Shown here in pieces: positions 43,756 to 55,587 of a stretch of 64,000 bases of DNA. Position 1 is the first letter of the stretch. Every line of letters begins with the position of its first letter. The stretch is taken from NCBI GenBank assembly GCA_009823505.1, contig VZQC01006876.1:5633501-5697500 (forward strand). Direction: 5' to 3'. The notes beneath the pieces are model-generated. The model saw only the letters and a list, made by a program, of their open reading frames with translations, ran no database searches and was not told where the DNA came from. This DNA comes from Rhizomys pruinosus. Taxonomy: Eukaryota > Chordata > Mammalia > Rodentia > Spalacidae. A program made the position numbers and the translations under genes.

Positions 43756-46700
43756 AGAATTTTCTAAATTACACATTTTATCTCTTCATTGCCTAGATTC
43801 TGTCATTTTAAAATTATAATCTTCAGTCCAACATTATATAGCACTCAGTGTCAAGATTTTGGCCTTCACACATAGTTCTGACTCTAAGGAAAATGAAATG
43901 TAACCAGAAATAAAACCCATAGCTTTCTGTAGATACTAGAAAATTATTAGGGTTATTTTCAGCACTTTCAGTTCATGTTCTACTTTATAGTACATACTCA
44001 AAATAGTGCTTCCTTTTTGTACCTTTGCTGCTGTTTGTCACTTTGTAAAACAGTGAGGTTCTACTGTAATAAATCTTTTCTCTTCCATTGTTGTGACCCT
44101 GGAACCTGAGGTAATCCCACAGGGAAAGAATGGGAAAGAAGATGGACTTTCCTCCATTCCATCAACAATTCCCCAAAGCTTCTCTCCATGGCATAGGCAA
44201 GTTATGTTGAAAGTCTAGCAAGCACTGAATATGATTCCATCTATTTTATAGCCAAGGAGTTACAAAATAGTGGAGAAAAATATGGCAGGTTTTGTAGAGA
44301 ATTTCTTCTGACTACACTGTGCAAGAAACATCAATATGAATGGAAACAAACTGGTGTACCTAATGCAAAGAATGCCAATGTTTTCAAGGTAAGTTATAAA
44401 ATTGGGAACCTCAAGATAAGTGAATTAATAAACAACAGTTCTTATAAGAATTCCATTGAGTAAAACATATTGATTTCAACATTTATACCATATTGCTTAT
44501 ATTTGTTTATATCAATTTCACGATTTTCTTTGCATTATTCCTAAATTTTCTTAAGAATTCTGAGTATGTTGAATGTATTTTTCCCCTGTAAGATGAAGTG
44601 AGAATAATTATTGTAACATATAATATATATATATTACAAGTTTCCATGACATTTTTTAATATTAGTGTTTACTTCCCTAATTTTCAAAATTCAGAGAAAA
44701 ATTCCTTATAAAAATTTACTACATGGGAAATTTGAATTAATATTATTTTATTTTTATTTTATTTATCCACAGTAAAGTAGTTATTTGTAAGGGGGATAAA
44801 TCATTTTATTTTCTTAACATTTCAAAATAAAGTATTTCAAGTTTGATAAAAAGTCATTTTCAGAATATAAATAAGTTCAATTTTTCCACTTTTTCTAAGA
44901 TTTGAAAGCAAGGATTTCTAAATGACCGTGCATTACATTTCCATCTTTTGAAATTGTATCCCGGGAAGAATGGGCATTGGAAATATTCCCCAAATCCAGA
45001 AAAACACTAATTTCAATTGGAGAACTCAAACACTATGTTTTTGCTTTTCTTCATTGCCTATTGGAGAAGGAAATAAATATCTGAGTAAATGATATTAGTC
45101 ATATATTTCATGCAGCAGAAACATTGATATTGGATTATTGGCTGCCTTTAAATTGCCAATTAAGACTTTGAATGTATTGTAATTTTATTTTCTTTTTAAG
45201 TGGGTGTTTATTTCATGCTATTCTGAAATGGCATGAATAACAGAAAGTTTTTATTGAGGAAGAGACATCATAAGTTACTGAATAAAAGAAGTAGCTTAGT
45301 ACTATTGGTGTTATTGTTGTGTTATAGCTTCTGTTGTTAATTTATATTTACCTACCGTGCATATTTACAAGAAGAAAAGTGCATGGTCAGAGACATGTTA
45401 TCAGGCAACTAGGGATTAAAGGGTTTATCTTAGATACAATGTGCTGTAATGGAACTATTTCAGAGCTGATTTTCAGTATATTTTTTCCATTCAGTCTAGT
45501 CTATATTGAACATGAGGTTACATAAAAAGTTATAGGATCTCCACCATTAATAGTTTCCATATTATTGATGAAGATGCCTATTTTTAGAATCTGAACCCAG
45601 GTATCATCTTATATTAAAATGACATTTTGTAGAAATTGTATTGGATGCAGTTTGTAAGGATGATATGTCTTTGGGATGGAAAAATGCAAGGTGGTATTAA
45701 AGACGATCTTTCAGGTAAGATGGACTTTCACCTAAAATTTAAATAAATAAAGGCAGAATGGATTCTATACTGGCAGAGTTATTGTACAAGACCAGGGAGA
45801 AAGGCGGAGTTCAAAGCTTGGCACTCTGAGGTGTACATTGTTTCCTCTAGGTAGAAGTACATAGTGGAGATCAGTTGTGTTCCTAGCCAGTAACTGAATG
45901 GCTTTTCAGGTTAGATATATAATGTTGACATTTATTTAATAAATAGCACATCATTATGTTACCTGTATGAAACTGTAATGGGGAAGTACCGACTTTATAA
46001 ATCACCTCTTGTATGATGGGGAAAATGCAATGCTTGATGAAGAGGCTCTATCAGGAAAAGCATTAAGCATATACTGATGGGTGTGGTGAGTGGTTCTGCT
46101 TATAAAGGTGCTGGTGGTCAAACACAATGACCTGAGTTTGAGCCCTAGGACTCACATGGTGTAAGGAGAGTATGTAGTCCCACTAGTGTTTCCTCTGACC
46201 TCCACAACAATAAGAAAAAAAATGAAAAAGGAAGAAAAAGAGAACATAAAGAACGTGACTGGAAATAAGAATTAAAAAAATAAGCTCACAGTGCTTTTAG
46301 CAAGGAATTGACTGAGATTGGATCAAAGAGCATATGTTGTCGGGGTTATGTGTATACTTTTCAAATGTCGGTTACTGTCTCCTGTGAAGAAATGTGCATG
46401 AATTGTTATTTTTGTATTTAGATTACTCACAAATTTAATTATTTATTTCTATGAATTGGCTCTTGTCCTTAACACACTGTATTTTAATAGTTTAGCTGTC
46501 AATCTGGAAGAATGCAGGTATGGAATATAACAGAAAGAGGAAATTACTGAATGAATAAAGTTATACAATTATAAATGGCTATCAAACACATTGAATTTAA
46601 AATTTAAAAGCTATATTTATGTGGCACTAAGTTTCTCAATCTAAAGAGATTAAAGGCTGCAAAGGAATATTATTAATGTAATAGTTTCCTAGATGCTGTT

Positions 46701-47025
46701 TTTTATCAAACAAAAATCTCAGTGCTAGGTATAGCATGTGTACTTATGAATTAATTATTGTTATTATGGGGGTAAGACACCAACAAAACAATATAGGTTA
46801 TTGTAGTTCCTCTTGTTTGACTATAGGAACTAGATAAGATCTAATTGATAAAGACAATTTATGATTTGATTGCAAGATTGAAAAATGCAAGCTGGAAATG
46901 AGCTGTAAACATCCTTCCTGCTCACTAAATTCAAGAAGGTAAAAAGAAAGTTGCCTGGTGAGATTACATCAATGTTCTTTCCCAACTCTGAACGTTATAC
47001 TTTGCAATCCCACCTACCAGGCTGG
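43756..47025. other. long stretch with few repeats, probably unique host sequence
   Basis: The longest part of the window without clear mobile elements. It is AT-rich with no convincing exon. The one recognisable item is a short RSINE1-like piece at 46080-46230. If a gene spans this locus, this would be intron. Confidence 0.4.
46080..46230 (+). mobile_element. RSINE1/B4-like SINE fragment
   Basis: GGTGAGTGGTTCTGCTTATAAAGG-like head, ATGACCTGAGTTTGAGCCCT, ACTCACATGGTGTAAGGAGA, TCCTCTGACCTCCACAACAA, then an A/G-rich tail. This is the order of RSINE1-type elements. Confidence 0.6.
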
Positions 47026-47029
47026 ATTG

Positions 47030-47542
47030 TAGAATATATTTATCCACTGGTGCACTAATGGCATTATGGTTATGGGAGTAACCAAAGGCTTTTGCATTGG
47101 ATTTGTGGCTCAAAAATGGATGGAATGTATGTGTGATACTGTAAATCTAGTCAAAAACCCCTGAATGGAGAGATCATAGGTCCTAGGGGCAAGATAAGGA
47201 CTCTTGTTTAACTAAACTGATATAGAACCAAACTGCAATCTAAATAGTCATGTATGTACTCATAGAACTATTGTTTCTCCTCAATTAGTTAACTTTCTCT
47301 TTATAAAAAAGTTACAGATGCAGACATATTGCTGCAATATATGCTTAGAATAAATGACAATTGCATGGTAAGCTTCTATATAGCACATATATCACTACTC
47401 TAGGGCTCAGAGACTATTGTAGAAGAGAGAATAGAATCTATGGGCTCTGGTGGGGGGTGTAAGGAGGGACATGGATGGGGGAATGAGTCTAAATTTGATA
47501 AAGAAATGTATGAAATGTGCTCAATAAAAATTAACTTAAAAA
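47030..47542 (+). mobile_element. old L1 3'-UTR copy, target of a later L1
   Basis: GGGAGTAACCAAAGGCTTTT, GAGAGATCATAGGTCCTAGG, a G-rich run (GGTGGGGGGTGTAAGGAG) and the terminal ATGTGCTCAATAAAAATTAA. A younger L1 inserted in its tail. Confidence 0.65.
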
Positions 47543-48163
47543 GGGATAGCTTGACTTCCTCTTTTCCTATTAGAACTCCTTTAATTTCCTTTTCTTGCCT
47601 TATTGTCCTAGCAAAGGATTCAAGCACTATGTTGAAAAGGAGTGGTGACAGGGGACAGCCTTGCCGAGTTCCTACCCTTAAGGGGAATGTTTCTGTCTTT
47701 TCCCCATTTTTCTAAGCCTAGAGAACAATCTGCGGAAGAAGGGGTGCGGTAGAATGTAAGGGCTGCGATTGGGGTGAATGGTGAAACTACAACAATATAG
47801 ACTGGACACTCATTTGATCAACTTGATTGAACATACAAGCCCCCCTGCTGGATGGTGGGACCCATGAGCTGTGTGGGTTTGGGCACAACTGCTCGCAAAT
47901 TGGTTTTACATGAAGGATGCTTGTACTCACAAATTATGACTTACTGTTAAAAAAAATGAAAACAAAACAAAACAAAAGAAACAGAAAGATGCAGAAAAGT
48001 TACGGCAGAATGCATGATCTGGGATGGGTAGGGGTGGGGTGGGGGGAAGGGAAGGGGATATATGTCTGAACTGAATTGGAAAATGATGTATGAAATACAC
48101 AAAGCATCAATAAAAAAATGTAAAAAACTAAAATAAAAAAAATAAAAATCATTGAATTATTAA
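47543..48163 (+). pseudogene. LINE-1 insertion with 5' inversion (twin priming), type II 3' UTR
   Basis: Left part (47543-47712) is RT-domain ORF2 on the minus strand (reads [14 protein letters not shown] and [14 protein letters not shown]). Right part (47713-48163) is the type II 3' UTR on the plus strand, ending CATCAATAAAAAAATG. One TSD, AAAAATTAACTTAAAAA, brackets both (47526-47542 and 48164-48180), so this is one insertion whose 5' part was inverted. Everything between RT and the 3' UTR was lost at the junction. Confidence 0.9.
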
Positions 48164-48180
48164 AAAAATTAACTTAAAAA

Positions 48181-48640
48181 AAGAAAAAAAAAAGAAAAAA
48201 AAATTAGGGGGAGCTAGAAGGCTGGGAATAAAGCTGTGAAATGCTACCTTGAGGCAATAACACAATCATTGCATACATGATCTCACTGCCAATGTGGATG
48301 GCTGCACTGGGCCTGCACGAGACTTGGTCTCTTAACAGTCAGTCTTCATGGACCAGAGATAGTGGCATGGACTCCTACACTGCATGGTAATATATTATCA
48401 ACTACTCAGTTTGTGGGGAAGATTAGTCATTGTCTTCAATTGTATACCAAATTGTAGTTTCAAACTTTGCACCTAGGTGGTGGTGCTTGTTAAAATAGCA
48501 CCTCATAAAACAAATAAAAAAATTATTAATGGGGGAAACTGAGCTGTAGGGAGTAAGCAGGGATAACAGAAACAGGAGTGACATCAGGAAAGGGGGGCCA
48601 TGAGAGTAAACAGTGCATTATATTCCTCTATGGACTAGCA
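48181..48640 (+). mobile_element. probable old L1 3'-UTR fragment behind an A/G-rich tract
   Basis: GAGCTAGAAGGCTGGGAATA, AATGTGGATGGCTGCACTGG and GCCTGCACGAGACTTGGTCT match the central part of the old rodent L1 3' UTR. The edges are unclear. Confidence 0.45.
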
Positions 48641-49215
48641 ATGAACTACCCGAAGAAAATAAAGTAGAATTTGATGTTTATAAGCAGTAATGTAGCTACT
48701 AGAAAATATTCAAGCTTAACACTTGTTAGGCTCTGTATGTTTAGTTGCCTGTGAAATGTTTATAACATACACAGATAAGAAAAATAATTCATAATAATAA
48801 TTAAGTAAAGAAAATATTCTAACACTTTAATTAAAATATTTGTAGCTTTCAAACAATTTTCCTCAAAAATTTAGCATTCTGCATTTAAATTTGAAAGAGA
48901 TAGAACTAAAAATAAATATGTGCATGTTCCAGAGTAATCTTTTAGGTGGGAAAATTGCCATCACAATCTGCAGTCAAGGTTTGGATTTGGGGGGAGACGA
49001 TAATAAAGATAACATTTTCGTTACTTTAGTAGACTCAGGAAAAAATTGCAGTAGCAGAACCTACAGATTTTATTCTTGTTTATCTACATTAGAAAATATG
49101 TAATTTTCTGTACCAAATGTATTAGCATTATTATATTGTGTACTTTAATTGTTATATAAGTGACCCAAAATCCGATCTGTCCTTATTTATCAGTATAATA
49201 TGAGAATGCATAATG
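48641..49215. other. AT-rich stretch, nothing recognised
   Basis: No repeat family or gene signature. The 70-codon frame at 48891-49103 has no known domain. Confidence 0.45.
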
Positions 49216-49232
49216 ATTTCTCCTCACCTTTT

Positions 49233-49500
49233 TTTTTTTTAAATTAGTTTTTATTGATGCTTTGTGCATTTCATACATTTTTCCAATTCAGTTCAGGCTT
49301 ATTTCCCTTTCCCTCCCCCCCCCACCCCATCCCAGATCATGCATTCTGCCATAACTGTCCTGCATCTTTCTCTCAGTTTTTTTTTTTTCATTTTTAGCTA
49401 TAAGTGATAATCCATGAGTACAAGCATCCTTCATGCAAAACCTATCTGCAGGCTGTTGTGCCCAAACACCTACAGCCCCACCATCCACATGGATTAACAT
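49233..49500 (-). mobile_element. L1 type II 3' UTR, 5'-truncated, with TSD
   Basis: The plus strand reads T-run, TTTTTATTGATGCTTTGTGC, the C-rich tract and ends near CCACATGGATTAACATA. The TSD TTCTCCTCACCTTT occurs at 49219-49232 and 49501-49514. Confidence 0.9.
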
Positions 49501-49515
49501 ATTCTCCTCACCTTT

Positions 49516-50790
49516 TATTTGTCTATTATAAACATTAGTTTTCTTAGAAAAGTGTTAGAGGGTATTCTTTATACCATAATTATCTAATTGAATTTACATA
49601 TAAATATGTAAGTTTAATTACTTTGTTTTCATAATTTTTATCTTCTAAGTGTTGGAAGCCCCAAAACCAAAAATTTCAGTTATTAAAAACTTTGTTTTAT
49701 AAAATGTGTTGGGACAGATAGATTTCTTCACTATGAAATTTCTAAGTAATATATTCTATCATGTGCTTTACCTAAAGTGGAAATGTGTTTTTCCTTTGAG
49801 TATTAAATATAGCTTATGTAAGTGGTTGGATTAGTTGCACTGTAAAGAAGAGTTGGAAAAAGTAATGTCTCTGATTGTCTCATTAGTTTTCAAAACTTTC
49901 AGGATTCCTTAACACACAACTGCATACAATCTACCATGTCTTCTTGTGTTCCATGTACTGGAACAAGAATATTAAACACATATTTTGAATTTGCACAGAG
50001 CTATAGCTCCTGTTGAAAATGTCCAATAGTTTGCAAAGTCTCCCTGGGGCTTTTATTAACATCCTGCTAGATTTCTGTGACTGCACAGAGGGATGTTACT
50101 GGTGGTCCAGCTGGCCAATTTATTGAAACCAGGACAAAACCCCAGTTTCTATTTAATTATCTGTGACATTGCTATAACCCTAAGAAATTGGGTTGCCTGG
50201 TAATTTTGCAGCATTGCTGAATTTGTTACAAGGTGAAAATGGTGAATTCAAGAATTTCATTGAGTTACAGTCTTGGAATGAAACTTTAATGCCTATTTCA
50301 TTCATCTCCTGACTTTAATCCTGGGCCTGCAAGAAAGTAATCCCCAGAAGCTAGATCTTTTATTTTTATCTTTAAAGTATGAATATCTGTAATCCCATTT
50401 GTAACCTAATTTTCATGTTTCCTTATTGTCCCATATGAATGGTCTTTCCATGAGCCACATAAGTTTGGATGAATTCCTACTTATTGCTTAAATTAAAAAT
50501 GGATTGGATCTTATTATTGCATCTTCCCTGCATTCTCCGCTATTGTCTAGATATAGGTAAATAGGAAATGCAGTTTTGACATTTAGATTTCTAAGTTTGT
50601 GATGTGAGGTATTTCCAAATGCCATGGGATGCTCTTCTGAAAACTGGGTCACAGAAATGCCTTATGCTAACAAGATAGGTCTCAACATCTTACCTTTGTC
50701 CTATATTGTAAATCTCCCAGATGAATCAATTACTGAAATTTTCATTTTTTTCTTTAATTAAATATCAATTATATCTATCTTCTAAATTTA
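49516..50790. other. unassigned AT-rich stretch
   Basis: Nothing recognised. Probably unique host sequence. Confidence 0.45.
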
Positions 50791-50807
50791 CTAAATATTT
50801 GCATTTT

Positions 50808-50954
50808 TTTTTTATCTTTTCGAGACAGGGTCTCCCTGTAGCCCCAGCTGTTCTGGAACTCACTCTGTAGATCAGGCTGACCTTGAACTCATAAAGATCC
50901 ACCTGCCTCTGCCTCCCAAGTGCTAGGATTAAAGGCGTGTGCCACCATGTTCAG
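50808..50954 (-). mobile_element. B1 SINE with perfect 17-bp TSD
   Basis: CGAGACAGGGTCTCCCTGTA through GTGTGCCACCATGTTCAG. The TSD CTAAATATTTGCATTTT is exact at 50791-50807 and 50955-50971. Confidence 0.96.
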
Positions 50955-50971
50955 CTAAATATTTGCATTTT

Positions 50972-51322
50972 AATTGTATCATATTTAGTGGCTACTAGTT
51001 TCTTAAAATTCAACCTGCTTATCCCTCTAGAGCATTTCCATGTTTAAGTACATTTCAATTCTGTTATTACAATAAGAATATAGTGAGTATACAAATTTTA
51101 ATATAAGAGAGACAGATACTGATACCTAAATTACTGAATATACCCTTGGTTAATAATTTTATCTATTCTATAAGTTTAAACATTATAACAAAGTTTTTTT
51201 GTAACAAGTTAACGTTTGTGAACATAAAATTACTTTCTCAAAATTCAATCAAAATACTTTTTCTAAAGTTTAGAAATATAATTAACCTAGTCTTTGAATT
51301 GAGCTAGCTTTTATTTTAGTGT
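50972..51322. other. AT-rich stretch, nothing recognised
   Basis: No repeat or coding signature was recognised. Confidence 0.5.
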
Positions 51323-51336
51323 TCAAATATTTTTTA

Positions 51337-51618
51337 AAAATATTTTTTAATTTTATTTATTTATTTTCTTTTTTTTAAGTTTTTAAATTTTATTTATTTT
51401 TTATGTGTATGAATGTACTGTCTGTATGTAGGTCTGTGCACCCGTGTGGTGCAATGCCACGGAGGTCAGAAGAGGGTCTCGGATTCCCCTGGAACTAGAG
51501 TTCTACTGGAACTAGAGTTACAGACATTTGTTAGCCGCCATGTGGGTGCTGGGGATCGAACCCGGGTCCTCTGCAAGAGCAGTCGGTGCTCTTAACCGCT
51601 AGGCTATCTCTCCAGCCC
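51337..51618 (-). mobile_element. B2-type SINE (17-bp duplication subtype)
   Basis: ATGTGTATGAATGTACTGTC head after a T-rich tail, doubled unit (with GGAACTAGAGTT changes) and the CTATCTCTCCAGCCCC end. Likely TSD CAAATATTTTTTA / CAAATATATTTTTA. Confidence 0.93.
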
Positions 51619-51632
51619 CCAAATATATTTTT

Positions 51633-53430
51633 ATAGAATAGACTCTTTTTTATTTCCCTTGGCCATATACAGCACAGAAATGCATGCATGGAATACCCTC
51701 CAAGTCTTAAACATACATATGTAACATTCTTTTTCATGGTGAACCTTGGCTCCATGATCAGTTTCTCTGGAAAGGACAGAAATAGAAATGTCAAAATCTA
51801 TATGAAATTTTAGCCTTAAATAGAATGGATAAAAATGTAAACTGTGAGCTGAAGTAGAGACAGAAGTACATTCAGACAATCTTCTCGAGTTCACATGATT
51901 GAGGATATGTACAGTTTCTAGAGACGAGCCCAAAATGATTGCAACCCTCACTAAAAAAAATAAAAGTCTCTTAGCATTTATTCCAATCTAACCCTCTCTC
52001 ACCTGTAAGACTACAAGGCTGCACAGGAAGGATTCTTCAAGGATTCTTCAAGGATATCATAATAAGTGACCAAATTATTTAAATTATTTAAACCATTTGA
52101 GGGATAACTCTAATTTGGTTAGATTCAGTCCACAGTCTCATAATTTTTTAGTATTTTATTAAATAGAGCAAGTAGGAAAAAATTAGCTATGCAATAACTA
52201 CAGAGTTTTGTAAAGTTTGAGGGCAAGGATAGAAATCTATGTATGAAAATTATAAGTTTCATAACTTAGTCAAGTTCAGGAGGTTGGGCTTGAGGTTATG
52301 GTGATGGCATGTGATGTTTGTGATGATGCACAGGATGCTCTGTGAAGCTAAAAGGACAGCATGTAATGGGATTGTACAGGCTAAATGAGAGTATTCATAA
52401 ATACATGATACAGTATATCATATAATCATATGTAATATAGTATAAAAACATATCTAGAATATGCTAAATATTAGAAAATGCAGACCATTTATTAAATACA
52501 TATGGTTCTGTGTTTGTATATACATGTTTGTGTTTAATAATGTATATATAAGACAAAACCATAGTAAAAGACAGCTAACTCACCTGAAAAAAATGAATGC
52601 CTAGATTGTAAAATCTTTGTGAAAACGATGTTTGCTTTCTGTAATTATCTAAAAGTTATTTTATAGCATTCTCATTTATATGTTAAATGTATACTTTAAA
52701 AAAGTAGCTGGAAACTTGGTCTAATTAACTTACACCTTGGTATAAGTAGCAAGTTTAGTAAGTAATGTAAACTTAGAACAATTTATCTGTATATAAAATG
52801 TATTTATTAAAATTCAAATGGTATTAGAATTTATAATACTTTTTTTTCCAGTGTTGTATTGAAGAATTTATAATACTTTCTATGATTTATGATGCATTTT
52901 CTTTGTTGCCTTAGCCAGGAACTATCTGATATCACCATAACAATATGTGATGTGAACTGCCAATACATCCACTTCTAAGATGGGAAAACTTGATGTGTGA
53001 GGTTGAGTTATTTTGTACCACAGTTAATAAATATGGAGCCAGAATGAAATTCTAGGTATTTTGGTTTTGATTTTTGTCTTTTAAACATGAAATTATTCAT
53101 AATTCAGGTAAATAAAGTAAGTCTTGCAGTTAGGTGACAGTGTAGCTAAATAATATTAAATCTAAACTTGGCACTAATTGTACCATGGGAATCTTGGTGG
53201 TACTCTTAGGATGAAAAGCAATTACAGTACTGATAGCATGCCTTTACTCCTCACAAACTGTATTGTTAGATCTAGTGTACTTAACTAGATCCTACCAGCA
53301 TCATGGGTAATACCTTGGGCAGGATATTTGAGCTTGTATACTGTCTTGGATAATGAACTTGAGACAATATTATGTCTTATTTTCACAGTAAATATCTATA
53401 CTCATTATAGTTTAAACAGTAAACTTAAAA
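51633..53430. other. unassigned AT-rich stretch
   Basis: No family recognised. A 12-bp unit (AAGGATTCTTCA) repeats at 52026-52053. Confidence 0.45.
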
Positions 53431-53433
53431 ATT

Positions 53434-53531
53434 TATCCGGGTGTGGTAATAAATGTCTTTGATCCCTGAAATTGGAAGGTGGGATTGGATGGAACTCTGT
53501 GAATTTAACGCCAGCCTGATCATTTTAGAAG
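53434..53531 (+). mobile_element. old partial B1-related SINE
   Basis: ATCCGGGTGTGGTAATAAAT through TTAACGCCAGCCTGATCATT follows the left half of B1 with many changes. The right part is missing. Confidence 0.6.
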
Positions 53532-53689
53532 CTGAGTATTGACTAAGCAAAAAATTTAGTGAAATGTCATAGGATAAGAGAGTTTAATAGAGGATTTAGT
53601 GCTAGAATTATTTTTAAATATGATTATACAGTTATAAGCAGTAGTTACTTACATTCTCACTGTCTTTTGGTTTTTCCTCATTTAGGAGT

Positions 53690-53709
53690 GCGCTCGCACA
53701 TGTGCGCGC

Positions 53710-53745
<36 letters not shown>
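53690..53745. repeat. (TG)n with alternating purine-pyrimidine head
   Basis: TGCGCTCGCACATGTGCGCG, then CACATG and about 16 TG units. Alternating purine-pyrimidine sequence of this kind can adopt Z-DNA. Confidence 0.9.
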
Positions 53746-53747
<2 letters not shown>

Positions 53748-54358
53748 GTAGTGTATCAGTGGATTTGTTATTGATATTCTTGAATATAAACAATTTAAAA
53801 CATATTTTTCAAGGGCTCATGGTTTTTTTGTTTTGGAAATTAAAATGTTCTGTAACCAGCAATTTTGTGAACATGGGTTGACTGTTTAAATATTTGCCTC
53901 ATTTCCATGTCTGGTTGATTTTATTGCTTTGTGTTTTCTGATTTTTTTTCATTATCTTATGCCACATAATTACTTTGGTAACAGTCTCAAAATATAATTC
54001 AACAAACGAAAATATTAGTACATCAAAGCAGAATCCAAAGCTTATTTTTCTTTGTAGAATTTGAAAGCTGTGATAGAGCAACATGGTCATAGCAATAGCA
54101 CCCCTTAAACACAGCTCAACTCTGATTCAGAAGTGCATGTAAGATAAGCAGTGAATATGAAGTGGTTCAAATAAAAAGGAAAACAGTATGATTTCCCCAA
54201 TATTTACAGGCATCCATATTTCAGATAGAATACCAATACTGAAAAACTCCCCACATGGATATCTAATCAAATTTTAATTAAAACACAAGAAAAATAAAGT
54301 TCTGTGATTTGTATTGGCAAATTTGTCTAAAGTATTATCATCCAGGACACAAGCAACA
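53746..54358. other. unassigned AT-rich stretch
   Basis: No repeat family or gene recognised. Confidence 0.45.
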
Positions 54359-54368
54359 TAAGAATGTT

Positions 54369-54592
54369 TCCCGAGGGGCTGGAGAGTTGATTCAGTGGTT
54401 AAGAGCATGGGATGTTCTTAACAGAAAATAAGGGTCAATTCCTAGCGCCACATAGTGGCTAACAACCATCTGTAACTTGAATTCCATGAGATCTAATGCC
54501 CTCTTCTGACCTCTGAGGGCATTACATGACCTACCTCATACTGGCAATACATTCAAATACTAAAATAAGAATAATAAATAAAATATTTATAA
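54369..54592 (+). mobile_element. B2/B3-type SINE, old
   Basis: GAGGGGCTGGAGAGTTGATT start, TTCCATGAGATCTAATGCCC, an A-rich AATAATAAATAAAATATTT tail. Flanked by AAGAATGTT at 54360-54368 and 54593-54601. Confidence 0.9.
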
Positions 54593-54790
54593 AAGAATGT
54601 TAGCTGAGGCCAGTAAAGCAGGAAAATTGTATAGAATGTAAATTGGAATTTGCATGTACAGAAAACCATGAAGAGCACAGAAAGTGGTCACTACATGGAT
54701 AATTATAAAGTTCTCCCTGCTTTAAAATATCTAAAAATAAAATCTGCTCTTCCTGTCTTTGTCTGTATTCCTTTTTATTTTTATTTTTTT

Positions 54791-54974
54791 TGCACCATTC
54801 CTGGAGGTACTGCAATACCAGGTCGACACATGGAGTGGACGGAGCAAGCTCCTATTCCAACTCCTGCTTCCAAAAATCCATTTAATATATCGTCCTCGGA
54901 TAGAGGACGTATCAGATATTAACCTGATAAGAACAGATACCACATTTGCTCTTAGCCAATGGCCGAGAAGCAAT
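54791..54974 (-). pseudogene. U2 snRNA retropseudogene, near full length
   Basis: The minus strand matches spliceosomal U2 snRNA along almost its whole length: 5' GCTTCTCGGCC, TATCTGTTCTTATCAG, TCTGATACGTCCTCTATCCG, the Sm-site area GGATTTTTGGAAGC, GGAGCTTGCTCCGTCCACTC and 3' GGTATTGCAGTACCTCCAGG ending ATGGTGCA. Several bases are changed. The intron branch-point pairing block GUAGUA reads GTGGTA here, and text near the 5' end (AATTGCTTCTCGGCC) is also altered. A plus-strand T-run (54772-54790) directly after the RNA 3' end is an A-tail, so it is an L1-mobilised copy without its own promoter, not a U2 gene. Confidence 0.95.
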
Positions 54975-55585
54975 CTCTATTTTTTTTTAATCCAGCCCCT
55001 CCCTCTCTCTTAATCTGGCCCTCTGTTCCCCTTTCTTTTCAATCTTTCCCTCTGTTCATCTCTCCTTTTCTCTTTCCCTATTGCTCTTTAGTATTCTCAT
55101 CCTGGAGAATGGCTACTAAACACAAATGTAGCACTGACCTAGATCCTGAGGCCTGTTTCAGGATTCAAATTAAACCAACAACAACATATTATGAGTTTTA
55201 TCATGAGCATAAATAGAACACGTGACAGAATACAATACAATGGCATTATCGTGTTTCAAGCATTGCTGTCGCTGATTTTAGTATTTCCTTTTCCATCCAT
55301 CTACATTGATCTAATTTGTAAAGAGGTGGGAGATATTTTCTCATGTCTCCTATGGTACAGATTTTTACTGTTACCAGATCTACATGTGGGTATAAACAAA
55401 AATATATCTCTGTATAAGCATAGACACATGTGCATGAACTTAGAGAAATTGAGAAAATTTTACAATATTCACATAAGCTATTGTCTTTCATCCAAGTACA
55501 AAAAATTACACTAATTTGTAAACCTGATGTCTCCCAGAATTTTTCTATTTTGCCAAGAATTTTAGTTTCTACTGTTTCTTCCTTT
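54975..55585. other. CT-rich then unassigned sequence
   Basis: 54985-55085 is pyrimidine-rich low complexity. The rest has no recognised feature. Confidence 0.45.
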
Positions 55586-55587
55586 TT

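Noticed and set aside
44000..44400. Possible exon ending in TTTTCAAG|GTAAGTTAT near 44390
   Set aside because: The donor-like motif is good, but there is no sustained open frame, no protein motif and no convincing acceptor. I could not support a gene.
54791..54974. Functional U2 snRNA gene
   Set aside because: The branch-point pairing block is mutated, several other changes are present, and an A-tail follows the 3' end, which marks a retrocopy.
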